This document shows positions 31,411 to 45,800 of a stretch of DNA of 64,000 bases, piece after piece. The notes under the pieces are model-generated. The model saw only the letters and a program-made list of their open reading frames with translations, was not told the DNA's origin and ran no database searches. How positions within the stretch are numbered: position 1 is the first letter of the stretch; each line of letters begins with the position of its first letter. The DNA lies in assembly GCF_001649575.2 (NCBI RefSeq), contig NC_051433.1, positions 16,446,087 to 16,510,086 on the forward strand, read 5' to 3'. This stretch comes from Kryptolebias marmoratus. Its lineage: Eukaryota; Chordata; Actinopteri; Cyprinodontiformes; Rivulidae. The position numbers and the translations under genes are program-made.

Positions 31411-33827
31411 TCAGTTCAGTTTGGGTTCAGAGGGCTGTGTTGTGATTATAAAACAATTATAAATGGATTTTGATTATTTAGAAAATTAATAACTGGCTTA
31501 TTTTACATATATAAGCACTGATTTGTATAGTTGTTTGCCTAATAAAGAGTGCACACTGACATATGTCCACAAACAGGGCCAAGAATTAGCACAGATGCTA
31601 ACTTAACATTGAAATACAATAGAAAAGCTAATTGTGTTTATCACAGGACATTTCAGTGATGCATCTAAACGTAGATTGTGCCGACCACCCCTAATGTGTC
31701 CCACCTCTCCCTTGTTTACACATGATGTCATTTTTGTCTATAGAGGAGGAAACTATTAGCTGTAAACCTTAATATTTGTACACGGCTCACTCCCAAAGGA
31801 AACCAGTTCCGACACAAACGCCTCAGCGTTGCAGAAAGTTTTAGGGCCAGATGTGAGTTCTGAAAACCGTAGGACCAGAACCCTTTCTGCACGGCAGGCT
31901 CCGAGATCACCCTGTTCTTGTCATGTGACGGCCAGCCTGTTTGAAGATGGGGAGGCAGCGCAGGTTCGTGTTGGGAGTTTGAATCAGAGGGACATTTTTC
32001 ACTCAGTTGCCATCTGCCGGGACGGTTTCCGTGGCTCGAAGATTCAACGATCAAAGTGCTCAGGTGTGTTTGTTACTCGCACTACGACAGCTTGAAGTTT
32101 CATCCCAACTCTTTGAAATGTTCCAACACAAGGAACATGTCACGATGCGCCGACAACAGTCGCTGTGTTCTCGAAAGGAGAAATGTATGTCCGAGGACAA
32201 AATTTGCTGCGTTTCACAGCAAATCACAGACTAGCCGTCAGAAACTAGAGCTACTGCTGGCATAAAGTGGCAGGTGAACTATTTATAGGACAAACGTTCA
32301 GATTTCTGAAAGCATGTCTTTTCGTTAAAATCCTGCAGCACTGATGGTTTCTCAGAGAAACACTGTTATTTTCGCCTTTTTTCAGCCAGGGTTTCCTCAA
32401 ATTCAGCATAAAACAGTAAATATTCTCCCCAGATGAGAAGTGGTAAGCTGTACAAAGTGTTTTTTTGGTTTTTTTATGCTGACAACAACCTGAATCCAAA
32501 CAGCCATTAGGAGAACGGCAGCGTCTTTTTTTTTTTCCCTTTTTCTTCAAAACCCTTCAAATCGTCAGCCAAACCGCTCAGCCTTGTTTTTCTGCTCTCT
32601 TCGTGTCAGAAAGAAGAGAAGTCTCTTACTGATACCAAAAACTGGTCCCTGCTGTGCCTTTTCCTCTTCTTTTGAACTAAAATAAATAAATAAAAATCGT
32701 ACAGAACTGTGATGTTTAGCCTTCAAATTGTGAAGCTGAAGAAGCGAGAGTTGGTGTTAAATGTGAGGCCAGAAACAGCAGACAAAAGTACAAACTGTGT
32801 GAAGACGCTGCGTGTGGATAAACATTAAATTAAATTAAAGTAAAATTATTTTAGCAAGAAGCGCGTTTATAACGTCAGCTTTTTGGACATTTCCAAAAAG
32901 CTAAACACTGACAAGTCGCCTGTCTGTGTGAGTACCAGATGTTATGTTAGATATGAAGACGTGAATCTCTGTTTTTCACCTCTTTTAGATTGTTATTTAT
33001 TGCAAATTAAACTAATATTAGTGAACTTATTGTACACTGATAATAGGCCACCTGAAAGGTTCCATAATGCAGTCAGTGTTTAATATTTTGACGTATTTTA
33101 TTGCAGGTAACCTTTAACTTGAGTATTTAACCTTTGGTATATTTTATAAATATTTTTTTTCCTGTAATTGCAAATAAGACTTCTTGCTTTAAGTAAATAA
33201 TGAATATGTACTACTAAAAAGGCATTTTTCCTGGCATTTTTAATATGTTTTGTTCCACAAACTCCATAGTTTCTTTTGATTTTTACTTTCTGTTTCTTTA
33301 CAAATACATACCACTTTTTTAACTTAAAGCAAGAAGTCTTGTTTGCAGTTAAGACAATCTGACCAAAGTAACATTCATACACGAACCCAGCAGCGCTCCT
33401 AAGTCCTTCAGCTTCTGTTTTTTATTCATTATAAAACTAAGTTTGTGTTAATGTTCTACCCCTGAGATTATTATCACAGTCCCCTTTCTTTGTAAAAACT
33501 AAGACTGACTGATGCGGTTTAGGGATTTCTAAAGTTCATGGCGTTAAACGCAGAACTTGAGTTGATACTGTACGACTTCAGGAAGATGGAAACATTTCCA
33601 AACAGGTCTGAGGAGGCCATGTTTAATTACCACCCGTTTGACTTATCACCCAGACCTCAGTCACTTCCACAAAACCTACCAGTCCTCGGAGTCACTTCAC
33701 CTTGTTATACTGCGGCTGTTTTCAAACCACAAGATGTTGCTAACGTCTTCCCAAAACTCTCTGCTGATCAGCACCAGCAGAGAGTTTCTTTTCTTTGTTC
33801 CTGTAGGGTGCGAATGATCGAGCAGCC

Positions 33828-36800
33828 ATGCCTCCCCCAGCTGACATTGTAAAGGTTGCCATCGAGTGGCCCGGCGCCAACGCTCAGCTCATAGAGATGG
33901 ACCAGGTGGGTTTCTGACTAAAATATTCAGCGCATTTCCAGGTTGTGACTCGAACGCTCAAACGACAAAAGCTGAGTGTTAAAGGAGAGAAACGGAGCGC
34001 ACCTTTAGCTTGTTTTTCATTTAAAAGGTACGAGTGTTGTGGAGTGAAAAGCAGCTGTAATTAACTACGCTAATGTGATACTTAAAGGAGGATAAATTGG
34101 CCAAACGTCACCAGCTGCAATCATTTTCCTACTAAAATAAAAACTTCAACACGAGTGGCAAAGATTCATATTTAATCTCAGCCTCTCTGTGTTTAACTCT
34201 GCGTTTTTCTGTGCGTTTTGTTTTGGCAGAAGAGACCTTTGTCTTCTATAATTCGGGAAGTGTGTGACGGGTGAGTATCACAAGCTGCCTTTTATTTTGA
34301 AATTCTCCAGATGGTTGAAATAGTCTCTGAGCGTGAGTGTGGTTTGAATACAGACAAACAATTGTGGCAGGATCAGGAACTTTATTCAAAGGAAGTAAGA
34401 TGTTATATTTATTTTAGCACCAAGATGAACTTAAATCCACTCAGCGTAGATGTTATCATAATTTGGGATAATTTGCTGGTTTGCTCACAGATTAGCGCAA
34501 TTAACTATGTACAAAAACCATATTGTAGTAGATTTTTTTTGCAAACTCTAATGTACATGCAACATTGTTGAGTCCTGCATGTTTACTGTAAACAAAAAGA
34601 CCACAATAAGAGAGTCATTTTCATTAAATCCACTCGTTAAAGCGTATTTTCTTTGGACATCTTAATTTGAGTTCAGATTCATGGTAAACTGAGGGTTTTG
34701 TTCAGTGTTTGATGAAGTTGGAGTTTTGTACTCAAAGACCCTTCTGCTCCTTTTATATATTTGTGCTTTGGTAAAGTAGGTGCTTGTTGTGTTGGTAATA
34801 ATACCCGTTAAAGCAATAAGGCCAACCTTTTGAAGTGGAGTTAAAGGTTAGGGACATTAAATATCTTTACTTCCAAAATATCATCATCATTTCTGGTGGG
34901 ATAACTGTCAAAACTGACGTCGATGTAAAAGTTTATAACATCGCCTTCATATAACCATTATCTTCAACAGGTGAGATATTAATTGTTTATAACCTTTCCA
35001 CAGAACCCCACTTCAGAAAGTGTAGACTGTCACTTTAATGTGTTCACACATTGACTATTATTTCTCACATATTACTTCTCGCTCATTGTTTTCATCTGTA
35101 ATTTGTTGGTTAGTTTGTTTTTTGGGCTTCATATTTCTGCAGTTTTGTTTTTTCTGACCCATCCGTCTACCCTCTGCCTCTCTGTAAAAGTTTTTGAGGC
35201 CTTCACCTCTGCACGGCGCATCGCTCGCGTAAATGGCTTCTCTGCCGGAGGGGAGCGGTCCGACTCGAGCAACCTTTTGTTCCTGCGCGCTGGAGTTTTG
35301 CTTTGTTGTCACAGGCCCACGTTCCGCTCCTGCCTGTCACTCTGAAGCGGTGCTAATTTGCAGGATTTTTGTCTCTGTCCTCAGCTGGTCTCTGTCGGGC
35401 TCGGAGCAGTTTGCGCTGCGTTACGCCGACGGCCCTCAGCTTTACATCACCGAGCAGGTTGGAGTTGTCGTCTTATTCCTCCCTTTGTATCGAAGACTCG
35501 ATGAAAACGAACTTCTTTCTTCTTTTCCAGAGCCGAGGTGACATTAAAAATGGAACCATCCTTCGATTAGCAATTTCCCCCGTAAGTCTGACGTGTTTTA
35601 ATGTTCGGAGTTGTGTCTCTGTCAGTACAGCAGGTTGTTTGGCTTTTTGTTACCACAAAGGGTTTGCTTACCTCACTACAGTCTGTTTTCTTTTCCTTGC
35701 TGGAGTCACTAGTCTAAATTATTATAGCTGACCTCCGAGCGGTGTGGGCGGAGGACACTGTTTTTGCCCGTGTCTGTCTGTTAGCAAAACATCTTGTGAA
35801 CCACTGGCTGAGTTGTAATGAAACTTCCAGAGATTAGTCACTGGATGTACCTCTACAACTGATTAACGTTTGGAGCCAACCTGATTCAAGATGGCTGCTA
35901 CAGCTAATTGACCTTACCAAGCACAAAGATGGTTATAACTCAGTCAGATCTGCAGATATTAAGCTAAAATTTGGCGTGGTGGTAACTGAGAGTCATTCAC
36001 CACATGTACTCTGAGCGCAGAAAGATTGGGTGAGATTTTGAGATATTGCATAAGATTGTGCATAACGCTGTTTAAAAGATTTAACCAAAATGGGTTTAAC
36101 TCTCTCAAAATAAGCTAGTCTTAGTTTAAAACTCTGGCTCAAGATGGACTGGCTGTCTTTTCCCTCATCCGTTTATTTAGACGTTCTTTAGAATTCTGGG
36201 ATAATAAAATCAAGTCCAATGACGCCAAAGAAACACAAGGTTCTCAGATGAAGTTTCAAATATTCCCAGGTTTGTCTTAAAGACAAAAGGGACTCTAATC
36301 TGAGCCAAAGGGATGTTTTGGAGCATCCATCACTGTTTCACCCAAAATAAAAAAACATTATTTGAGTTCTGAAACGTCAACCTCAGATGAACTTCCTACA
36401 AACTACGACAGATTTTTATTGAACTAAAGCTGGCACACAGGCCTCCAATAAATTGATTTTTTTTTTTTCATACTTAAAATCTATTAATGACACATATCCC
36501 TCGGGGCTTCTGCTTGGTTTTATTAGCGCTTCAGAACATAAATGTAAAACAATCCGAAGCTACTGTTTTATAGCTGTAAAACAGTAGCTTTTTAATTTTT
36601 TTGCAGATGGGAGCAATCTCAGCTGATCACCTCTCTCTGCTGCCACAGGCTACAACAAGAAGTTTGTGTCAGCCTTGTGCGTTTAAAATAAGTTACAAAT
36701 CCACATTTTCACTGAGATTTGGGGGGGGGGACGAGGGATGTTACTTTTGTTTTTGTTTGCAAACAACACCTGTCGCACAGCTTCAGGTTAACAGAAATTA

Positions 36801-39800
36801 TGAGCCGTAGAGGAGATTAAACCGAGAGACACAAAAAGCAGAAATGAAATTCTCCCCAGGAGCTTCGTTTGGGCTCTGTTCTCTCCAGTTATCACTTTCC
36901 TGAAGTCATTCTGCTCTGCGAAGAGGAGGCATTAAGTTCAGGAGGAAGATGGAGATGTGTGTTTGTGTTTTTGGTCTACAGGCTCGTGCTGCCCGTCAGC
37001 TCCTGGAGAGGATCCAGTCTCATGGCATCGACGCGCGCCTCGAGGCTCTGAAGGAGCTCGCCAAGCTGTCCGCAGACCCGACATTTGCTGCAGAGTTCCT
37101 AAACATGGAGGGCATCGGCACTCTGGCTCGCCTCGTGGAGAGTGGCACCCAGTAAGCATTCATTATGTTGTTTAAAGCTCCGCTGTTGTAAGAAATTCTG
37201 TTTTATATATATATATATTTAAGTTCAACAATTTGGTGGGAAACGCTGCAGTAAGTCTGTCTTTCCTCCCTGAGCTTCGGGGAAATGTTGGCCTTCACTC
37301 TCACCGCTTTCCTGGAGCTGATGGATCATGGCATTGTGTCCTGGGATCTTATCTCCCTCTCCTTCATCAAACAGGTACCTCGCCTCCAAAACAACTGGCG
37401 ATTCATACAAACTTCTTTGCGCAAATAGCTTTTGTTCCCGAACTTCAAGGTTTTTCCTTTCTTTCTTTCTTTTCATCCACACACTTCTCGGTTCACCGTT
37501 TGCCCTTCCTTTCGTCTGGAAACGTGTGGGCGACGTTGCGTAGCGACTTCCTGCATCATCCGGCGCTCCTTCAGTGTTTATTGAAATAGTTGGGTTTTGT
37601 TTCCCCTCCCTGAACTTCTCTGCAGCCTTGACAGTCACTCGCGAAAGAACATTTACAACCCGCGACGTGTCTTTTCTTTCTCGAAGTCTGCGTTTTTATG
37701 CCCGATGTTCACGTCGCGGCCGTGTTTTTGGTTTCATGTCCACCTCCGCTCAGATCGCGGGCTACGTGAACCAGCCCATGGTGGACGTGTCCATCCTGCA
37801 GCGCTCCCTGGCCATCCTGGAGAGCATGGTGCTGAACAGCCACAGCCTCTACCACCGGGTCGCCCAGGAGATCACCGTGGGACAGCTCATCGGGCACCTG
37901 CAAGTGTGAGCACACACACACGCACAGGGACTCCCTGAACTCTCCATATGAAGGCTTCTTTGCCAGCCCATGATACGTTTGGTTCATGGACTTATTTTTT
38001 GTTATTAGGATGTGTGAGCTATAAATGTAAGTAGTTATTCTGTACTGAGGGCTCCTGTTAAACTATTAGCTGTATTTAAACGGTACTGTGGATAAACGTT
38101 GAATAACATTAATGCTGAAAAAGTGTTACCTGCCCTTGTGTTTTTACTAATTCGTAGGAAATGACTTGGACTTTTGTGATAAATATTAAATCAGGACAGA
38201 TTTACACCTGGTTTTGGTCTTTTTAAAACAAATCCTTGTCACCCTGTAGCATAAACAGCCTGTCGGTGTAAAGGAGATGGGAAGAAGCTTCCAAAAATCT
38301 TCCTACTGTCTCTGAATTTGCATTGATGATGAGAACACGAGGATAAATTGTCTCGTGGTGCATTTAGAGCAGCTGTCAGTCTGTAGTTTAAGGCTTTGGT
38401 GCGTTCGAGGAGCATGATGCTTCTAACTGGTTGTTGCACTGCTGGATATTTCCTCAGGTCAAATCAGGAAATCCAGACGTACGCCATCGCTCTCATCAAT
38501 GCGCTTTTCCTGAAGGCACCAGAGGACAGGCGGCAGGTCAGTGAACTGCTCTCTCAGCACAGACGATTCCTGAATACTATATTAGATAGCTCTAACTGGA
38601 ATACTAATACTTTATCCTTACATTACACTCTGACGAAAGCCATTACGATTCAGTCCACTACTACTGCTTAAGTCGACTCTTAGTTCTGCCATCTTGCCAG
38701 GAGTTAGCTGCAGACTTTGGTTCACTTCAGCTGCTAATGTTTACAGCAGTGACATCATTCAGGTTAAGGTCTGTCTGCAAGCTCTCATGTTGTGGATTCT
38801 GTCTTATAGTAGAAACAATAATGACATAGTTTACTAAAAACAAAAAAAAGGACTTACTTTTCTTTGAGGTTTGCACTTTTGCTAAATATTTTGTGCAGAA
38901 AGTTGGGAGGCTGTGACCTCTCTTGTGGTGGCTGAAGGAACAGTTATTTTACTCAAGCAGAAGCAAAGAACTACTTATTTTTTCAAATACAAAGATTATA
39001 ACACCATTGCTAGCATTAGCACCGTTATAGAGGACAAAATACAGTAAAAAACTGCAGAAACTGAATGTACACTTACTGTTCCTGTTTATGTTGAAGCTGG
39101 CTGCTAAGTAGTTAGAAAACTGGCAGTTTTAAACTCCCATCAGCCATTTAAAGTAAGGCCGTGACTTGTTGGATTATTTATGTCTTGTTTATTGATTTTT
39201 GCCATGTGCCAGGCATTTAGGAGGATAATTATTGTGAAGTATGTTATGTGGTTGCAGTATTAATGTTAGACTGTTGCTTTAATACCAGCCATTAATTGTC
39301 CCAACAATGACCCAATGAATGATATCCTTTGTATTATGATGTAAGGGCTAGACTGTGAAAAGCTAAAAGCTACGTCATCCTGCTAAAGGTACATACATTA
39401 GAGGTGCTACATGTTAATATTTATCCTGAGAAACGTTTGTGCTGATTTTGCACACAGTCCTCCTCTGGAAAAGTTGCCGTACTGCAGCTTTTTCAGCACA
39501 GCTTTGTGATGTTAGCAGTTACAGCTGTAACTGTTTGTGTAAATGTTTCCAATATAAAAATATGCACATGTTAGTTTTTCAGCGACTTCAGTCAGATTAA
39601 AAAGAAACAAATATCTTTGTAGCACAAGTTTGCAATTCCTGAAGGAGGGAGAGCTTTTTTCTCTTATGACTGCCATAGTGTTTAATTTGTCTGCACTTAT
39701 TGTCACTTAACTTTAAACCCATTTCACTCTGTACTGTTTAACTGTCCGTGTCTGTCCTGTTTCTGTCTTTGCCTTTCTGTATAAGCTCTAATTTACTGAT

Positions 39801-42800
39801 GAATGCGGGGGGTTAAACTAATATATTACATCTTAAACCACTGATAGAGTAAACTGTTGTTTCTATAACTGTTCAAACTGTCAGTAAATACTGAAAATGA
39901 AATTGAATCAGCAGAAAGTTGCTTTTAACTTAGTTAAAACAAGTCAGAAATGCAGAGTATTGACCTTGAGTTTGATGTAACAGGATGGAGAAAAGAGAAG
40001 GATGTCTGTTTTTGGTCTTCATATTTAGATGCTTTTGTTGGCCACTAGAGGGCGACCTGATTCAGTTTTACTGAGAGCAGATCCACCATACAAACTGGAT
40101 CTAACTCCATTGTTGAATTACTGTAATTACAAACCAAAACATCTCATTTACTAAATTAGTTTGGAGTTTCTCTTAAAAAGATTGATTTAGGGATTTCTAC
40201 ACTACAGTTCTGCTGTAGTTTTCCTTTGGCCCTAGCTGGGTGAGTTGTTTATGCAACGCAAAACAGCAGGAAGTCCGATGATGAGAGGGGGATTACATTT
40301 GATTACTGTGAAGTCCTGAACTGAATATATGCATAGCCGTGATAAACGCAGAGTGCGTGAGGTATATATTATGACTGTTTGATGTTCCTATTTGCTGTGA
40401 TTCATCTTCCCTCGCATGCTGTTCTGGTGATGTATGCCTGTATCTCATGGTCCATGTGTTTGCACTTTTTTTTGTTTCCATTACTGTCGCACACATGTCC
40501 CTCCTCCCTGCCATCAACTCGTAGGAGGAGTATACTAACCCACTGGAGCAGCACCTCACTGTGAGTACGCATCTCTGAGCAGCTCATGCCGCCCCACAGC
40601 CCTTCTTCTTCTTCTTCCTCCTCTTCTTCTTTTTCTGCACTCTGTAGCTCTTTTTGTGTCACAGCCAAGCGTTGCATAATCCATTCAAATTAAGACAGAA
40701 TCACAGCTTGTTGCAGCACCAGGCAGACTCTGCTGACAGAATCAAGTTAAATGTGTTTTTGAAGAGGGTTTGAAGACCAAATGGTTCAAAATCAGTGTTG
40801 AAAACGTAGCTTCAGGGTATAAAAAATTCCATTTTATGTTTGTAGACTTCAGTGAAGTTACTGCAGTGCTGCTTTGATGTGCTATAAATCACCTTATTTG
40901 ATTTGCTTTTTTTTTTTTTTTTGACTTGTTTGCGTCTGCAGGAAATGGCGAGCACTTTGGCTCAGAAACACCTGCGGTCCATCATCCTGAATGTAAGTAT
41001 CAGTACAGGGAAGAAAGTGTTGCAGCTGCGCATCCGAATAAACACTCTGCGGCTGCTGAGCGTTCAGATCAGCTTGGAGAAATACAGTATGCTCTTAAAA
41101 TATTTTTGTTCGGAGCAAGTTATATCACTTGTGAGAATACGAGACCGTTAGACCTCGGTTTCATCCCTGGAACTAAAAGTTGGTGAGCAATTTGGAAAAC
41201 GGAGAGCTTTTCCTCCCTCGGAGAGCTGTGACTTGAAACCGGTAAATGTGATATGGCACCAAGTCCAAAATCTGCTCTGAAAATGATTCCTTCTGGCACT
41301 TGTCAAGAAACGCCTGCCTGTGCTGGCTGCAAAATGCAAATGCTGGTGGAGAAAATGCAGCACTTCCAGCATCCCGCGGCACCTTACCCTCCCCAGAACA
41401 AAACCCTGTGGTTCTGAGCACTTTCCACGAGGCCCGGTTGGCCAAAAACAGTCTCACGTTGCACCAGTTTTCAGCGCTCAGACTCATTTTCCTTCAGCTG
41501 CAGCAGATATTTGTGTTAAACTGTTACCGTGGAGTGTGCAGATTGTTGCAGCTTAATGTGCTTGTGTTTAATTTTACTAGAAGGTGTCGTTTTGTGTCAC
41601 ATAATAAGAGATGCCAACTATGCACAAAGCGCACCAGCTTTGCTCTGAACACGGTGGCTCTCTCTGTTCCAGCATGTCATCAGGGGAAACCGACCAATCA
41701 AAGCAGAAATGGCCCATCAGCTGTACGTGCTGCAGGTGCTGACCTTTAACCTTTTGGAGGAAAGAATGATGACCAAAATGGACCCTAACGACCAGGTAAA
41801 CATTTAAATCGACCCGTTATCCATCCAGAATGCCACGTAACTCTTTTATAATCCATTTCAGTGCCATGGAAAGCAGTTAGGCAAATAAAGGGGAAAATAA
41901 AACAACATGTAAGCAATCCTCTGTGGTACGTTTAAATGAACAACACAGTTAATTGAATGGTAATAGTCTGCACGCTGTGAACGTTTAATAGAGATAACCC
42001 CCTTACCAGGGGAGATGACTTTCTGATGGATCTGCTTCGAGCGTAACAAGCAGACCAGAAAATTAAGATTTTCTTTTTTTTTGTTTGTTTATTTGTTTTT
42101 TTGCAGTTGAAAGCCATCTGCTCCTCTCTGATTGGTCTATCTTTCTTTATTATTTTGGTGCTTTCGTGTTAAATGTTTGCCTCTTTTATGCTGATAAGCT
42201 GTTTTAAAATGGTTTTCATTTACAGGCTCAGAGAGACATCATTTTCGAGCTGCGCCGGATTGCCTTTGATGGAGAAAGTGATCCCACTGGTACAGAGAAG
42301 AGGAAAGCCATGTACACCAAGGACTACAAGATGCTGGGATTCACTGTGAGCAACAGGTTTCTCTTTAATACCTTAATTAGATTCAAATAGAAAAAAGTTG
42401 AATGTTTTTTTTTGTTTTTCTTTCTCTTGGCTTCAATCGCAGAACCATGTGAACCCAGCCATGGATTTTACCCAGACTCCTCCTGGGATGCTGGCTCTGG
42501 ATAACATGCTGTATCTGGCCAGAGTTCATCAGGACACATACATCAGGGTTAGTGTAAATTACACACACCACTTTCTTCTTTTTATTTGTTTTCTTTTTTA
42601 AGTCAGACCCGTCTAACACGTCTCCTCAATCATGACAGATCGTCCTGGAAAACAGCAGCCGGGAGGATAAACACGAGTGTCCCTTCGGCCGCTGTGCCAT
42701 CCAGCTGACTCGGATGCTGTGTGAGATACTCCAGGTTGGAGAACTGCGTGAGTATATTTGTATATGGAGCTGTTGTTCTATTAATATTATTATTATTTTC

Positions 42801-45800
42801 TTTAGGTTTTCTTTTTTAAAGTTACCGTATTTTCCGCACTATAGGGCGCACTGGATTATAAGACACACTGTCAGTAAATGATCCATTTTCAAGTTTCTGT
42901 CATATATAAAACGCACCGGACTATAAGGCGCATCGTCGCCTCCCAATTCTTGTAACTTCACGCGGACCGGCTCGCCGCGTTCCATTCAAAATGGACAATT
43001 TTGCTGCTCTAGCGGAGCTGGTTCGCCTGTATCAGCCTTTATACGATCCCTCTATGAGAGATCACAAAGATAATCAAACGGTTCAAAACTCACAGAAGGA
43101 TGCTGCACTGACATAAGCGTCAAGTATAAACGCCTCCAGAGCGCTGTGCACGGAGCCCTGCGTGACTATAACCGAGCCTTAATGTTGCGAGCGGTGCAGC
43201 TTTGTAGTTTAACCAAAGTCGTACTAAAACATCACAACTTCTTCCATATATAAGGCTCTCCGGATTAGAAGGCGCACTGTCGTTTTTTGAGAACATTGAA
43301 GGCTTTTAAGTGCGCCTTATAGTCCAGAAAATACGGCACTTTACTTTCAAATATGAATTCACTGATTGGGAAATTCTTTGTATAAAACCAATAATTTGTT
43401 TCAAGGTAAAACTGATGGGTTTAGTCATTATCACAAACTGCTGAAGGTGCTTTTTCCTCAGGCCTGTGTGTGTTCATTTGTGTGCAGCTGTAGCAAAATG
43501 TTTCATGACGATGGATGAATTTTTAATAAAAGCAGTCACTGGATGAACATCTACAATCAGTTAACTTTTAGACAACCTCTTTGAAAATGGCCGTCACAGC
43601 TGAGCGCTTTAAGCAAACCCAATAAAGGCTATACCTCAGCCAATTTTCAAGGTGCTGAATTAAAATGTGGTGCCTCAGTAGCCAAGAGGAATTCCCAAAA
43701 CGTACTCCGAGTGCTAACTACTGGAGTCAGCTGAGTCTGTCTGTTAGCAAAATATCTCATGAACCACTGAATGGATTTTAACAAAACTCTTAGAAAGTAA
43801 CCACTGGAGGTACATCTACAACTGATTACCATCTGGAATCAACACAGCTCATTGAGATTAGGGAAACACAAAAATGGCTGTAAGATTTACAGGTTGTGAT
43901 GTGGTCGTAGTCATCCTCAACACGTTTTTTTGTACGCTAACACATCTCACGAGGTCATGCACGTCGTCATTTACCAGAGCGGCTGTAACGCTGTCGCTTC
44001 TCGGTTTTAGTTGAAAACTCTGGCGGGTGATATGCATTCCTTCAAGGAATGCCAGGCTTTTATTATGAAAAGCAGTGAACCGTTTTTTTTTTTGGAGGCA
44101 TTGCATTTAATCAGCACATACATTCATACAAACGCATTAAAAAAATCTTTTTATGTAACGTTTCGAGTAAATTAACTGTGCGTTTATCTTTTCAGACCAG
44201 TCCCAGCTCAGTAACCTGGCCCCCCATTTGATGTTTAAAAAAAAAAAGTCTGTTTCAGAGCAAAGTTGATGCGCCGCAACCTGTCAGATTAATATCAGTT
44301 TCCCTTTTCCTGTTTGAAGATTTGCAGACGCCAGTCAACAAGTTAAATATCAGCAAACTCTGGTGCTCCACCAGCGCGCCCGAGCATTTCTCGGTTCTAG
44401 TTCTAAATGTACGTCTGCGTCTTCACAACGAAAAACGTTTCCTTTTCTTCAGCAAACGAAGGCTGCAACGATTACCACCCCATGTTCTTCACCCATGACC
44501 GAGCATGGGAGGAGTTCTTCTGCGTCTGCATTCAGCTGCTGAACAAAACCTGGAAGGAGATGAGAGCGACGGCAGAGGACTTCAACAAGGTCTGAGATTA
44601 ACGCCTCTTCACAGGCCTCCTTAGTTTCAGATGCACCTGTTGGCTTTTCACTTTAACAAACCGTGAAGGGACGACGCCATACACCAAAGTGTACACTATT
44701 ACCTTCATCATTAATAACAACAACAACAACAAAAAAAAACGCTTTCACAAACAGAACTGTTATGGTTTTGTTTGTTTTGCGTCTGCTAGTTTCAGACGGT
44801 TGAATTGAGCACCTTCGACTGTTTTATCTTTTTTTTTTGTTGCAAGTCATTCAAATTACATCCTCCTAATTATAGAGCTCGCTTTTTCTATTTGGCTGAA
44901 AACCAAAGTGTGCCCACGGGGACGCTTCGCTGTTTTTGTTTCCAAAGTAAATCCACGATGTTAGTGTCAGTAGATAATTAGCTAAATGCAGCTATTAAAC
45001 CTGAGCGCTAAGAACACGAAAGGTGAAAAGAGAATACCAAAATCGTTATAACATATATTTCTGTTTGTTTGTGTTTCTCCACCTGCGTTCTCACAGGTAA
45101 ATAAAAACATCTGACAGTTAAGCAAAATGACTACGCTGAGCTCAGATATCAGCTCTTGTATTATCCCTTGTATTGAAACACGTTTAGCTGCTTTTTTTGC
45201 AGTTTCTTTCAGTTCTAATATGAAACCGAATATGGCACAGTACGCTTCTGGTTCAGATATGTTGACTAGATGAGGTTTTTGCAGAAGGTGAAGCCGTGAA
45301 ACCACCGCCTGTGCAGACGATGTTGGTCCGGTGAGAGTGTAAGAGCCAGCAGGTTTCAGGCAGACATGGATTAATCCCGATGTGTTCTGCCTATTAAACA
45401 GCTCAGTGAAGCAGAAAGGAAAAAAAAAAAGGTTTCGGTTCATTAAATAATACTTGATGGTTTCTACTTAAGCAGAAATAATACTAATAATAAAAAAAAA
45501 AAAGAATATGTGAAAGCTTTTCTTGTGTTTTCATAATTGATGCCTGTAACTAAAGGAAAAGGTGTCGGTCTGCAGATTGACTCTGTCATTTGGGGTAAAA
45601 TAGGCTTTTGTGAATCTAACTCTGACAGTTTTGCTTCATTAGAAAAGATTTGAGGAAAACTGAAAACGGTACAAATGACAGCAGTAATTAAGCTGTTCAT
45701 CATGTCTTTTTATTATAAAATTCCACATATCTTTACCCACCTTCCCTCTCTTATTGTTCATATGTGTGTGTGTGTGTGTGCGTGCCTCCCCAGGTGATGC

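Noticed and set aside
31940..31990. tRNA-like GTTCGTG...GAATC text
   Set aside because: No A-box/B-box pair at proper spacing and no cloverleaf can be drawn.
41300..41749. 149-codon plus-strand frame
   Set aside because: It covers an elmo2 intron and then an elmo2 exon (41673-41795) in the wrong frame.
42825..43336. CRISPR-like array from repeated GGCGC/CTATAAGG motifs
   Set aside because: Motif copies are inverted and terminal, as in a transposon, and this is a fish genome.
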